From contig CAMXCT020004001.1 of NCBI GenBank assembly GCA_947184155.2, positions 931,063 through 995,062 of the forward strand: 64,000 nt of DNA, read 5' to 3'. The translations under genes and the position numbers were made by a program. The notes beneath the pieces are model-generated. The model was not told where the DNA came from. It saw only the letters and a program-made list of their open reading frames with translations, and did no database searches. Below, one piece after another: positions 47,001-53,646 of the stretch (the stretch's first letter is position 1; the number at the start of each line of letters is the position of its first letter). Source of the DNA: Cladocopium goreaui (taxonomy: Eukaryota; Sar; Dinophyceae; Suessiales; Symbiodiniaceae).

Positions 47001-50000
47001 GACGACCTATGGGAGTTGGGGGGCTACAACATTGAGAGGGCCGACCAGGGCATGTTTGAAGAGGTGGAGAAACGGAACAGGACATTTTCCTGTATCCGCG
47101 ACTATGTGACGACCACTGCCACCACACAGATGGGCCAAGGAGCCACAGAGGTCTCCCACATTGATGGCTGGGACATCCCGCTGATGCCGAGAGACGGCAG
47201 AAACCCTCCAAGTCAACCGGATCATCCAGGTTGGGATCCTTCACCTATCAGAATGATGAATGACAAGCAACAGAGGGAAGCCGATGCACAGCGGGCACAA
47301 CAGCAACAACAACAGACTGGGCCTAGTAGTTCCACCGCCGGTGGACACGATGGTTACAGCTCTGCAGCTGGGAGTGCACCACCACCAAAAGCTCCACCAT
47401 CGAAGGCAAGGCCATCTACTCCTCCTGCAAGAAAGGACTGGGTGATTCCTCGGGTACCGAATGGATATCTTTTCAGAACTTCATCAATGCCCGATCAAAG
47501 GAACTCCGAGTTCATCACCTCAGCATGGATGGACGAGCATAATCACTTTCTTCTATCAATCGTCCAAGGCCCAGCAGCTCAAGCTGCCAGCACTTCAGGT
47601 TCAGCACCTTGGGCACAATACTTGAGGAGAGTGACCGCATATGCTTGCATGGTCTTCGGAATCTGCAACCCGGCAGTCGTGACGGAGGACACCGCGTCTA
47701 CCATCTCCGAGAAAGACTGGTTGAGGTGCTACAGCCACGTTGTTCGCAAGTACATGCTGACGCGGACAGGGTGCTATCTGTCGACTGCAGGAATGCTCAT
47801 GATGCTAGGGCATCACGACGTGAACGTTGCCAACCAATCTGACCTTGGCCGCATCAAGAAGATGATTACCAACCCACTTGCTTGCAGGATCATCGATGCA
47901 CCAAGCGGTCCAAGAGATCATGACATGTTGGCAGGTGATTTCAGGGCTGGAACAACCATCCTCATCACCGACCTGATGTTCCGCGTGGGGACCCAAAGTG
48001 GGACGCATGGCATCCAAATGGGATTAGCTGACATGGGATGGGAAAGTGTCGAGGTGTTTAAGATCCATGATTCTGAAGCAGAACGACCCCTTCAGCAATT
48101 CCTCGATACCCTTGACAAAGTCAAGCAGTACCTCAGCACGGATACCGTCGACGATGGTTTGATAACTGTGCACCTTTGGTTGTCATTGCAGTTCCTACAC
48201 GCACAAAAACCACCTCATTGTGTCATGCTTGAAAACGACTTCAAGAATCAGTTTGTCAAAGGGGTTCTCGATCTTGATCAAGTTACATCCAGACCTCTGA
48301 TGGTCGCCATCAACAATGACTCCATGTTCAACGGAGTGGACTCTGTTACGTCCAGGATCGCAGAGGAGCTGATTGAGAAGATGAGGCTCCAAGGGATCTT
48401 GGTAACATCGGATCAGAGGATGTGGCGGTCAATGTACTCGCAATTCGGAAAACAGTATTCGATTTTGAGTACAACCAAGAAGGGGACTTTGGGAAAGACG
48501 GCAATTTGGTCTGTCATCGAGAAGAATCTATTTCGCCAAAGGGTCTTCCTCATGTGTGCCACGAATAGGGAACATGTATCAGTTCTCAATGAGGGAGCGC
48601 TCAAACCTGACGAATCGGGCATCATCGCCAAAGTTCTGGAGGATATGACCGGACCAACTGAGGCGTTCAAGATCGCAGGTGGCGAAATGACCCCTGGTGA
48701 CTATGCAAATGACGACACCACAATCTTCCAGCGAGGCCCTGGAACCGCCGTGAACAGATTCACCAAAGACAAAAGGTTCAAGACCAGTTGGGTCGAACCG
48801 GTGGTCGGCACCCATGAGCTGGAACCAGTGGTTTCCGATCGGTGCATGTGGTTCACCATTGACAAGGAGAACGAAGACATCCTGTGCGGAAGCTGTAGAG
48901 GCGCAGAGACGATGGATGAGGTCGAGACGTGCCAGTCGAGACCAACCCATTGCATTAATTGCTCCGCCAACACCCAGGACCATTACAAGCGTTCATCCCC
49001 AACATTGGAGGCCAGGAAGTCCGTACTACTCCTTGCAGCTAGGTTGAAGGTCGCATTCGAGGATCTTGGTGTTGACATTGTTGACATCAATCAAGGATTC
49101 CAAACATGGCTCACATTTACTGCGTCTTCGTTGATTTCAAATGCATCGTTGGCGTATGGGGAGCACTTGATGAAATCTCTATCTCACATGGGAGGAGTCA
49201 GAATTTCGAAGAGGCAAGCTCTGGAAATTTTCCGGAACGGACGCGGCAAGCAATTCAGCATATATCGAGAAAGAGTTTTCGATGATGTTGCAAAGAAGTG
49301 GCTTTTGATCTATAGAGTCACAAAGGATTGCGGAAATGTCGCATACAAAGACTTCTTCGAGAAGGTTGCCGTTCCCGAGGTGAAGGAGAGGAACGAGATT
49401 TTTGGATTCTCCCGTGCATCTGCCGAGAAAACTGGAGATATCATCGAGTTCTGGCTTGGTGTCTTGGACGTGGCCAATATGGCCAAGGGAGTCGTAGATG
49501 TTTTCAATGCTAGTGTTGATCCAGCTGAGTATCTCAATGGATTGGAAAAGGCACTGGCTCAATTTACATCGACCTCCCGAACCTCGAGCACCATCAATGA
49601 CAAGAGACGGGGATCCTTCGACTGCACACTGCAAACTGCAGAAGCCGAAAGGGTCATGAAGCTCATCCACGCAATCCCCGGATATGATTCGCTGGCCAAT
49701 TTCTGCTGTCTCACGGACTGGGAGAAGGATCAGGTATTCTCTCATTATCGCAGGAAGAACAACATCACAGGGGGTGACGCCAGCATGGGCACTGATGCCG
49801 ATGCCAAGCCAGGTGACGAGTCGTCGGCTCACCCTGGGGAGGAGGAAGCTGATGAGCCAGCGAACGACCCCACCGATGTGGTCAGGGACTCAGAGAATTC
49901 CGGGAAACAACAACTTTTGGATGCGTTGGGAAAACTCTTCACCGTCTCTGAGGATGTCAACGTGTGCTTGTATTGTGGTAGCACCCAACATGGCCATCTT

Positions 50001-52847
50001 GAATGTGAACATGAGAAGAGAGATGAAGTCAGAAAAGTGCTAAAGGCCGTCCGAGCGTCGCTCGAGGCTGATAGTCCAACATCTGATGACGTCGATATGG
50101 AGCCTCCTGAGCACAAGAAGGACGGTTCAGGTGCTACTGATGGGTCGGGGCAAACGGATGAACCCACAAAATCGAGGTTTGGTGAACACCAATGGTACGA
50201 CAGCATCAGAACTATGTCTGAAGTTGGTGACCTCGATGAGTATGGCAGATTCTGCATAGAAGGACGTGATGTTACAAAGCTAGGACCACAGAACATTGTT
50301 GACCTCAACGAGGTGGTCAGAGACGCTATTGTCAGAGGAGGAGGTGACTCTTGGTCAGTGCCAGACTTTATGGCAAGCTACTCTGATAACAACATCAGGA
50401 AGCCCTTCTACAAGAGAGTCGAGGCGCCGCAAGATGGTTTCTTGAAAATCATCCCGACCACGGGGGCCCATTTCTTCAACTGCTCTTACTTTGGCGGTGT
50501 AGAATATGCGGCCAACTACCGATTCGAGACTGGCAACCGACTCAATACCTACGAGGACAAGGTGGGTACATCACTAAACAGAATCCTGCGGCACAACGTG
50601 GGGAAGGTATCAGAACAACAGAGTCTGTCATGTGATGACGCCGGCTGGGTGCCCATCGAGGAGGTGCTCAAATGTGAGTCCATCTGGAGGCACGAGTACG
50701 CACGCTGGCCACATGTATTCCTTGCCCCAAAAGGAAGAGCAAATGATCAGAGTGCATGGAATGTCGATGAGGCAAACTACCGCATGACGTTGCTCTTCAA
50801 GATCATGTTCCACTGTGCCCGGTATGGACGTCGTGTTCGTGAACAAGTCTTGGCATTTGGTATCAACAAGGACATCGAGCGCACCAGCCTGACGTGCATT
50901 GACAACAAAATCGATGCGAACACGAACATTCCTGATGAAGGTCTACTGCTCTACCCTGTGGCGGTCCGTGCTCCTACGGGGCACAAGGAAGGATCTTCAA
51001 GGGACGACGTCTCATTGCTGTCCTCATTACTTTCACATCCAATCGCGCCCAACACCATTTTGTCATTACCGGTTTGTTTCCACATCACCAAGAAGACCAA
51101 CCTCCGAAGCATTTGGAGGCAGGGATTAATTCCAGGAGGTCTTGGAGAAGGTCATCGGATGTTCACGTTCTTCAACCCGTATGTGCCATGGGATCACAGA
51201 TCATGGACTATCACGAAGAGCGTTGATACGCGAAAGGGGGACTACATTTGCTTGTTCATCCCGACCGAGACCTTGATGGTGGAATATGGCGGTCGACTGA
51301 CCGACTCGGGACAGATCGTCTCACCAAAGATCATCCCGTTCTCGGCAATCAAAGGAGGATGGATTCAGGACCCAAAAGACCAAAACAATAAGACATGGCT
51401 CCGGTTGTTCGTCCCGTCGGGCGACGACCAGGTAGTTCGGTCTGGAACTGTCAAATCAAGAACGGTAGCCACCAAGGAGTCCATCTTGAGGGTTGCAAGT
51501 CAATGCATCGACGCCGAAGATCAACCGTTTGACGAAACCGCCATGGATGCCATGAACATCGTCAACCAATTCAAGAACGACCTCATCAAGCCTGGCGGAC
51601 AAGAACAATACCTGGCCCGCATCAAGCTGATTGACTACATAGTCGAACGCAAAAGGGTGCAAACATCAGGTTGCCGCCATTGTCCTCACTGTCTCAATGA
51701 GACGCCGACAAAACTAGCAGTGTGTCTAGTTTGCTGGACGGAACTTGAAAGTTGTGGAATCCGTCCCTATCGGCTACAAGCTCCTGAAGACGATGAAGAT
51801 GAGGCCACGAAGAAAGAGATCGATGAAGAGGTTCGACGACAAGAAGAATCGTTGTTCAAGGATACGGTCCATCAAGCACAAGAAAACGTATCCGAATCAA
51901 ACGACTATGGCTTCAATCCCGACGAGGTCGATTACAACGAAGGCGATGATGAAGAAATGGATCAGGAGGAGGAAGCCCAACAGGAAGACGACGAAATCGT
52001 TGAAGAAGACGAAGATGAAATGGAAGTCGAACCTGAAGATGAATCCTCTTCCAAACTTCCAGCATGGACCAAGAACCTCGAGAGCGGCAGCAAGGGTATG
52101 CCAGAAGACGGACTTATCAACAATGATGTCTCCGAGGCCGCGGCTCACTTGTATGACAATGCTGTCATGTCAAAGGTCATCACAATGTTCAGGCTCTACT
52201 ACAAACAGAGAGTCACTCTGACCCCAGAGGAGTACTATGAGATGATGACGGAAACCAAGCGAGTCCGGCTGGACCTGGACGACTTCTGTCCTTATACAGG
52301 AGAAGACCAGGATGGCAACCTCAAGCGACCGACGGAGCTGGAATTGGATGAACTCTTTCAGCAGAAAGGGAAGAGGAATTCATGGTCAGAAGGAGAGAAG
52401 TTATACTCAGGGCGACCCAGAAACATGATGATGCCTGTCATCAAGACTTTGGAAATCTATGAGAAGATGATGGAATTTCTGGTACGTGCTGGGTACACTC
52501 CTGAGTCATTAGGCTTTCTCATGCCAATGAACCGAATGCAGGCTGATGCCCAAGGGAAACATGAGATGCGAGTAACCATCAGCAATTTCCTTCGACGACT
52601 GCTCAAAGGAACCTTTCCGGAGCACGAGTCATACACCTTCTTTCGCTCCGGGAGCCACGGCTTCCCCAACTGCATCGAACTCCCAGCTTTCTCGGTATAT
52701 CTGAGCCTGAGGGAGAAAGAACAGAGAGTAGAACTGCTCTTGCAGCCCAACAATGTGGCATTCCTTTACCTCAAAACTTTGTCAGCAAGATGGCTTATGC
52801 TATTCAGCTGGCCGAGGCCGAGGCGCAGAGGGGAAAGACCGAGATGA
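35046..52847 (+). CDS. Copia Gag-Pol polyprotein with about 3,100-residue C-terminal extension (5,933 aa)
   Basis: One uninterrupted frame. I take the ATG at 35046; the frame is open back to a TTG at 35007. Order: coiled coil (about 125-635), Pro-rich linker (680-715), Gag-like helical domain (750-975), two CCCH zinc fingers (from C1062 and C1118), protease (D1319-SGSG), compact HHCC finger (H1589, H1593, C1600, C1603), integrase (D1632, D1693, E1724), RT (D2365; YVDD 2455-2458), RNase H (D2678, E2723, D2759; ends near 2830). The extension holds a 24-residue tandem duplication (3589-3636), a helical region from M3644, a Gln-rich linker (near 4086), a Cys cluster (4614-4639), a CX2CX4HX4C knuckle (4974-4987), a KptA/Tpt1-like domain (about 5180-5445; LRH 5181-5183, H5346), CX2CX2C (from 5543) and an acidic tract near 5630. 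The last 20 residues look like out-of-frame reading of the next ORF. Confidence 0.93.
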   Translation: MQGGSGDSRTTQFTFNENAAMPVEEVNQSSPGDTADSGGIRSTRTTQSGWQVTSNRRRISTQSTPRSSRNSARSDVVRQGHRPSRGRTTPRDRSTRAVTDRIGERTGDSRVKRRSTDTSVASEPIAMIEELRAQCQSLRNQLNNMEAYAASRDQLIHDIEIRFTEYLREHNQNVFDEVNALNHRLSCSANEVAEYQAELMVASQEDEGATIRIQDLERRGALMEHGARRIHQRGMEIQEEYKDEVHHLQGLLGNTEARLQQLHQTNVLTTDIANRLYNEGQEMQNDFQNSIMEYRNRSEMASSSSNQLEVISQQQSIAVHELSERNQLLSEALVQSRKQAELYESSIDEITRESRKKVFEANQAKLESDLKHRNTEHDTVKRIASYRNQEAEAISHLRLESQASANSIARAEHYEELYANEQKMNCELKDEIKLQNTKLRRSLTQGSTTDGRGPEEMLVEDLRNQAKIAQIRVQDLDHEVHECLQENLLLKERLAEVADVGASSLTNAEVRTLRSELESERKLKLASGVQQYERSCMFMGEIQDRDEKIGIKNSEIVDMKRHLDELRKSLKDSETSMARISPDTLPYSAGIPNSDLASRLVIDKLENDVSEANCENAILKSWVSQIDKELTYETNVAHSYRGHALPPQQPQHSQSSKRIADLLKEVDNKIAGGTEREYYKPPSGWGGPPDPDGPPDPFGPNGPGPPPEPPGLPSVRGSQRDSADDVSTAAYTAEEVPRMSRREADKVYVSPWPKQQNLGVWQSDLIKSVVLSANDGDKAAWEAWLQPAIRPNPDIELLNDSGGQRYQSIDAKLSIALSNVIAQAGDVARHVAIKLRLRTQSHSRRGTYVMGREILALILEHFRTPGQRETSFTMEHIVSMKYLGDSNLEVFYEKWMEMVSNMMPDDVPPDDWLRDALYKKIRNSSLMMFDIKQYESWMEGDQRRNYRYLLDVIERHISRIREDKHVAAREKYARDFAGGGKPSAPAPNPTAAAPDANPKAKPKATPKEKAAPKAKAKADAAPVLPSPQPKQHAKGKGKGQGKGKDRSNGRSTSPRSKKKIPCHFHFIKKACRKGKDCEYSHDQKVFDANKNAKGNGRKPGTPRSQSPANKTKKIDEPCWHWAKGKCRYGDKCNKRHDPHLFNTAPNTEAPSSKATPALIHDWSDDEGTFHKVASNVIKKKIRFDESKTQVQTYVKKDFVKCSRKSQTIPKGHGKVGKPTDQIRKDEQWSYSCRLASSRGKAMAILIDEKGEHSDIDEVLVIVGPSMDILIRLDVEDGEVSREVFVENYVQHIEGRYGKRGNTMCITVPVEERDKRFILDSGSGHDLISSTRISRMDLPTYDDKVVNFHTANGVTCSTKRSSIKFEAFSEPAEAHILEDTPSVLSMGKRCVDLGYSFVWPTGRTPFMLDPNGNFIEMTVKDYIPYVSVDQEKIKLKSSCVEKIMAILDDGCSTSEGEGLLVIDGESGDELEDLSDSVGRSNVKSPKRSMKKRKKAKVRDDQHEVAVGSDADDAEEMSCYADEYAEFEDDGYDPSIAPDDIHEDHPIEVEEIPEDGGGEDDDDVIDVDEEDGGVRLSKRGTLKNEARSKVHLLTHRYKNPYCESCVRAKMKHRKTFRGAFQRKLTKFGDLITFDYVDNRRIAEQDYGDDKTIFVIRDRYTGMLQSYPSARKDTDAVIRAVKQFMGRRKIREAYSDDAPQFDKAMKILKIPMDTSLAGKTKHNSLAERTNQFVLVATTTCLLEAGIPPCFWMYAIRCVSHLLNIEPNDDEVSSWCKLHGEEFKGKMIPFGALVYFKPSGSREREQQHKFDPMGIPGVFAGYSIGPGLHWSRKYRVWALCDWSKQNLAYDAEKPIAKLRTPHYTERVELKEPLEFPCKLEYERVNVSIEGLKVKDRLEGNPEILPPPPPDDDDDGGDDDDGHGGGGVPSSKVPREPTDGELEAERHFDAISERLGPPGIDKPAHPDLHIPEGGPEHYSVGKGGDGVVYLNDDGEWVKLNARGHPYRIDERGFRRISTTPRPSKYTPDEWRKMSPTVRKGIAKAEEKKVEAEKEKKKSDAKIKESEERAKRKEEKKKEKEVKKAKSSKKDDKDDHVSGVAMSQDYIRRGKVFQYGKGSVSPVGRGVSASAPCYSDLSDTDVPDDDDFLMEWDEWSEIEKGKGPRATWNNDKVYDFNQGKVVAAATFHNTNEVPQDARGLSDVFLPFPCMPCINHCDDHREKLISNGDGININKMFNTAVARPVGRKEMMENDDARKAMRKEWLGQHAAGVYDFSVVREYDDVVREAKANKTEVHMARVHGICVEKNYQLPAGSPSRKFKGRGVLLGNQVKNQFWEAAFFQDLGNSPATFEASRWADFYGCLPGHNVKLADAIQAYIQAKLTGPPCWVELPEDAWPDDVDIRKFRRPVVRLVKALYGHPDSGTMWEQHCDQKVRELDFVPVGEEWPSMYFHKKLKLLLVIYVDDLKLAGPEENLTKGWEMLRSKLNIEPETDLGLYLGCILRKGSTKLHDGTPVSTMTYDMEGLLKLSVEKYLDIVGKDTKLKQVSTPRLPEETKKHKSRAPCPGNPKNKKVCPWCTHEFDPDAPLFYEQGTQGEDVSPGESERGALAPHAASVLMKLLYAARIARFDLLRSINSLARNVTKWTIDDDAKLYHLMCYVNSSLSKRMTGWVGDNFNELTLSLFADADFAGCAQSLKSTSGSHMHIQGNHTRFPLSGGSKRQGCVSHSTPEAEIVAADVTLRTMGLPAMSIWETLTGKSPKLLFHDDNQGMIGVVRSGRNPTMRHLERTHGIAITSLHEHFTRENYVLMYEVTSKMAADIHTKGFKNPLAWKRACMLINLLDPGDIGTKDLLDMVSPTTDVDTTVRQVFQTKTQDVPNFPYTEIPILPPEVYQKGLSGKEQVQQLPGMDPILVVKTPTFFRKRPPGVSLPHDCLRSTWVLSHGKWIKVEDRVPPVQQQDRFDQWVERACFQYHPCQFSISPSVITRQSAGVVSPGHLASTARQGLHAAAVPTRQTHVLKYPQLTVGVGQLFCHQSHGNEPTTIHAAPCGTARVINTLLRVVHGGSSGWGSLPMGFPPTGDPDDDPYPTENKDPNRQRIVFAGGDVIAGRVSKDKAYNPSTSSRKGKKISKNERDQDEWIWKDETTLMRVHKIPRRKMFTPKEADFLPCKLRRFRDERETNQVFQSSGRLIHDSWRLVGNNIEKTNKRNEFWTGTTTFKIISNADIKDVMDSGSDVEDRASCQDTVVTCILDGNMKIIPLDDMFIAHHYKLKHETRKQNDWDIQMNLHRKNGKILTYHFKQSYADFLGKILNDVTISLNVYEMKDDTPCLLLMCAETQSIITKIHKQSRFKMMHVVTITEDDNLMSNYGRAKWRRCIRGPSDCVFFAGPCTGGSPWNRLNKNVSEVTAHNIRMKALLYWELWEEFTLCLQRVHVLHAMALLELPRGCDYWNDERMKFLINGTQSTVHDFDGCMYGLKSQFKDVGTAIKKPWRIVSWGVEFFDLHVKCDGSHTHGQCAGRETRATQLYTEKIVRAILRGVTNQMLINNVYGKRFRPKVMEEEDYYKSKSCACVIINDYECNTNVKTINEQLFINFITQRGGVKVKLRLYPRRGSILADPDPVRGGLKVKSGCYLRRWCALTDPDSAYLSSVFAMAGTDLVIPSAAKGISLLKSTLSLIQEKKQEHNLPAPFSTYEEANFRGYKDKDLDEWLDRVKISPPVVVALAFVMDRSGRAFVTHAIRLLMKMLSKVTNENELKMSAISFIDKGARLSKLVEGAARNPDEKSIMQMLCTFECAIRIDELWDTLKDHYTGQNSMINKEITVRDLRDKIANTSPANLGSLNQTYPPYGSPCYQIRKRTNFEEIARRKWEKWSFEVMRREEPEPYEVENRIQYLVNIMYEESYSLGYALRRHNARATSSQGKTIIVQNVLEDWMSMSYDLSLERTAAVVHLQTILMISKMLHEWMTKLENFKSMSYLSGIIKTDLVRMKQAIDLRDDLWELGGYNIERADQGMFEEVEKRNRTFSCIRDYVTTTATTQMGQGATEVSHIDGWDIPLMPRDGRNPPSQPDHPGWDPSPIRMMNDKQQREADAQRAQQQQQQTGPSSSTAGGHDGYSSAAGSAPPPKAPPSKARPSTPPARKDWVIPRVPNGYLFRTSSMPDQRNSEFITSAWMDEHNHFLLSIVQGPAAQAASTSGSAPWAQYLRRVTAYACMVFGICNPAVVTEDTASTISEKDWLRCYSHVVRKYMLTRTGCYLSTAGMLMMLGHHDVNVANQSDLGRIKKMITNPLACRIIDAPSGPRDHDMLAGDFRAGTTILITDLMFRVGTQSGTHGIQMGLADMGWESVEVFKIHDSEAERPLQQFLDTLDKVKQYLSTDTVDDGLITVHLWLSLQFLHAQKPPHCVMLENDFKNQFVKGVLDLDQVTSRPLMVAINNDSMFNGVDSVTSRIAEELIEKMRLQGILVTSDQRMWRSMYSQFGKQYSILSTTKKGTLGKTAIWSVIEKNLFRQRVFLMCATNREHVSVLNEGALKPDESGIIAKVLEDMTGPTEAFKIAGGEMTPGDYANDDTTIFQRGPGTAVNRFTKDKRFKTSWVEPVVGTHELEPVVSDRCMWFTIDKENEDILCGSCRGAETMDEVETCQSRPTHCINCSANTQDHYKRSSPTLEARKSVLLLAARLKVAFEDLGVDIVDINQGFQTWLTFTASSLISNASLAYGEHLMKSLSHMGGVRISKRQALEIFRNGRGKQFSIYRERVFDDVAKKWLLIYRVTKDCGNVAYKDFFEKVAVPEVKERNEIFGFSRASAEKTGDIIEFWLGVLDVANMAKGVVDVFNASVDPAEYLNGLEKALAQFTSTSRTSSTINDKRRGSFDCTLQTAEAERVMKLIHAIPGYDSLANFCCLTDWEKDQVFSHYRRKNNITGGDASMGTDADAKPGDESSAHPGEEEADEPANDPTDVVRDSENSGKQQLLDALGKLFTVSEDVNVCLYCGSTQHGHLECEHEKRDEVRKVLKAVRASLEADSPTSDDVDMEPPEHKKDGSGATDGSGQTDEPTKSRFGEHQWYDSIRTMSEVGDLDEYGRFCIEGRDVTKLGPQNIVDLNEVVRDAIVRGGGDSWSVPDFMASYSDNNIRKPFYKRVEAPQDGFLKIIPTTGAHFFNCSYFGGVEYAANYRFETGNRLNTYEDKVGTSLNRILRHNVGKVSEQQSLSCDDAGWVPIEEVLKCESIWRHEYARWPHVFLAPKGRANDQSAWNVDEANYRMTLLFKIMFHCARYGRRVREQVLAFGINKDIERTSLTCIDNKIDANTNIPDEGLLLYPVAVRAPTGHKEGSSRDDVSLLSSLLSHPIAPNTILSLPVCFHITKKTNLRSIWRQGLIPGGLGEGHRMFTFFNPYVPWDHRSWTITKSVDTRKGDYICLFIPTETLMVEYGGRLTDSGQIVSPKIIPFSAIKGGWIQDPKDQNNKTWLRLFVPSGDDQVVRSGTVKSRTVATKESILRVASQCIDAEDQPFDETAMDAMNIVNQFKNDLIKPGGQEQYLARIKLIDYIVERKRVQTSGCRHCPHCLNETPTKLAVCLVCWTELESCGIRPYRLQAPEDDEDEATKKEIDEEVRRQEESLFKDTVHQAQENVSESNDYGFNPDEVDYNEGDDEEMDQEEEAQQEDDEIVEEDEDEMEVEPEDESSSKLPAWTKNLESGSKGMPEDGLINNDVSEAAAHLYDNAVMSKVITMFRLYYKQRVTLTPEEYYEMMTETKRVRLDLDDFCPYTGEDQDGNLKRPTELELDELFQQKGKRNSWSEGEKLYSGRPRNMMMPVIKTLEIYEKMMEFLVRAGYTPESLGFLMPMNRMQADAQGKHEMRVTISNFLRRLLKGTFPEHESYTFFRSGSHGFPNCIELPAFSVYLSLREKEQRVELLLQPNNVAFLYLKTLSARWLMLFSWPRPRRRGERPR
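41388..41402. repeat. 15-bp palindrome inside pol coding sequence
   Basis: TCTCCCG-T-CGGGAGA, identical arms to the leader copy at 34950, encoding SPVGR in the linker between integrase and RT. Confidence 0.85.
43958..43972. repeat. 15-bp palindrome after RNase H
   Basis: ATCACCG-T-CGGTGAT, perfect arms with the shared CCG-N-CGG core. A weaker relative, TGTCTC-ACC-GGGACA, follows at 43994-44008. Confidence 0.8.
45810..45953 (+). repeat. 72-bp in-frame tandem duplication in the polyprotein
   Basis: Two adjacent 24-codon units, RGGVKVKLRLYPRRGSILAD+PDPV and RGGLKVKSGCYLRRWCALTD+PDSA. They are diverged but share RGG-KVK, RR and DPD. The next in-frame ATG (45975, M3644) follows within 25 bp. Confidence 0.85.
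50574..51371 (+). other. KptA/Tpt1-like RNA 2'-phosphotransferase domain within polyprotein
   Basis: The N-part LNRILRHNVG...DDAGWVPIEEVLK matches the winged-helix half of Tpt1/KptA (L-x-x-x-L-R-H ... G-W-V-x-x-x-x-L-L), including the Arg-His pair. The C-part VCFHITKKTNLRSIWRQGLI matches the H-x-T...I...G-L motif of the ADP-ribosyltransferase-like half. Known Tpt1 enzymes remove the splice-junction 2'-phosphate from ligated tRNA using NAD+. The segment after GLI is diverged, so activity is uncertain. Confidence 0.72.
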
Positions 52848-53152
52848 AAGCGAAGATGGCTCCAACTCTTGGCGACGAAGTGGTAAGTGAAGTATTCAAA
52901 GCGGTTGGACATACTGCAGCTTCCAAGTTTGCTAAACCAACTGCGCAACCTTCACAGACACCTGAAGGCACTGGTTCAGCATCATCCTCATCGGCTAGTG
53001 CACCAAAGGGCAAGGCTATGCCGAAATCCCATGAACCATCAAAGGCACCGCCTGCAAAGCCTTCATCGCCGAAAGCTGCTCCGAAACGTGCGGCAGGATG
53101 GGAGAGAACTCCAACAGCACCTCAATGGAAGAAAGTCCGCCGTGAGCAGTAA
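52790..53152 (+). CDS. Small overlapping ORF in -1 frame (120 aa)
   Basis: Overlaps the end of the polyprotein frame by 58 bp in the -1 frame. It starts MAYAIQLAEAEAQRGKTEMK and continues with an Ala/Ser/Pro/Lys-rich tail ending KKVRREQ. Its first residues look like a normal helix, whereas the polyprotein frame over the same bases is Arg/Trp/Pro-rich. It is therefore probably the true C-terminus of the polyprotein, reached by frameshifting or lost through a one-base indel. I see no classical slippery heptamer. No family recognised. Confidence 0.55.
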   Translation: MAYAIQLAEAEAQRGKTEMKAKMAPTLGDEVVSEVFKAVGHTAASKFAKPTAQPSQTPEGTGSASSSSASAPKGKAMPKSHEPSKAPPAKPSSPKAAPKRAAGWERTPTAPQWKKVRREQ

Positions 53153-53377
53153 ACCAATTACTTCGATCCGTCAAAATGATCACTGGGCTACAAGATGTTT
53201 ACCGTCTTTGTGAACAGATGATCAGGAAAAGACCAACTGAGTGGACACTGAGCGAGGCATTAGACTAATTCGCTTAGGTTCAAGAATTTTGATATTCCCA
53301 ATCTGCACGAGATTCTGCATTGTGCACGTGAATTCGTTAGTTAGCATTGTAAATCTTTGGTAGCGAGGCGATCCATT

Positions 53378-53392
53378 TCTCCCGACGGGTGA
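53378..53392. repeat. 15-bp palindrome in 3' UTR (one mismatch)
   Basis: TCTCCCG-A-CGGGTGA; same left arm as the copies at 34950 and 41388. The right neighbour GTGGCATG resembles the GTGGTACC that follows the leader copy. Confidence 0.75.
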
Positions 53393-53508
53393 GTGGCATG
53401 CTTAGCCAACGTAGAAAAGTAGATGTTAGCTAGCAATAATTCGCGTTGTATAGCTTGAGGATGCGCCGATGCATCGACAGCCAAAGAGTAGGTGAACCCT
53501 GAACCATT

Positions 53509-53523
53509 ATACCCGACGGGTAT
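53509..53523. repeat. 15-bp palindrome in 3' UTR
   Basis: ATACCCG-A-CGGGTAT, perfect 7-bp arms, again followed by GTGGGG. Confidence 0.85.
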
Positions 53524-53611
53524 GTGGGGAAGGGGGATCCGAATGGCACGTTTTATGTACATAGGCGTAATTCGAGCAGCAGAAGGATTTAATTCAAAGT
53601 TCCCACTCTCG

Positions 53612-53639
53612 TGCCTACGGTTCGAAGATGCCGTAGGCA
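53612..53639. promoter_or_regulatory. Stem-loop next to the polypurine tract
   Basis: TGCCTACGG and CCGTAGGCA form a perfect 9-bp stem with a 10-nt loop. It ends one base before the purine tract. Likely a structural element for plus-strand priming or RNA 3' processing (inference). Confidence 0.7.
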
Positions 53640-53646
53640 TGGGGGG
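53640..53646 (+). promoter_or_regulatory. Polypurine tract
   Basis: GGGGGG directly before the TG of the 3' LTR, the expected position for plus-strand priming. Confidence 0.8.

Larger units (their letters stand above)
53153..53646 (+). other. 3' untranslated region of the copia element
   Basis: Non-coding. Contains palindromes at 53378-53392 and 53509-53523, a 9-bp stem-loop at 53612-53639 and the polypurine tract just before the 3' LTR. Confidence 0.8.

Noticed and set aside
49179-49832. 217-codon minus-strand ORF
   Set aside because: Antisense shadow of the polyprotein.
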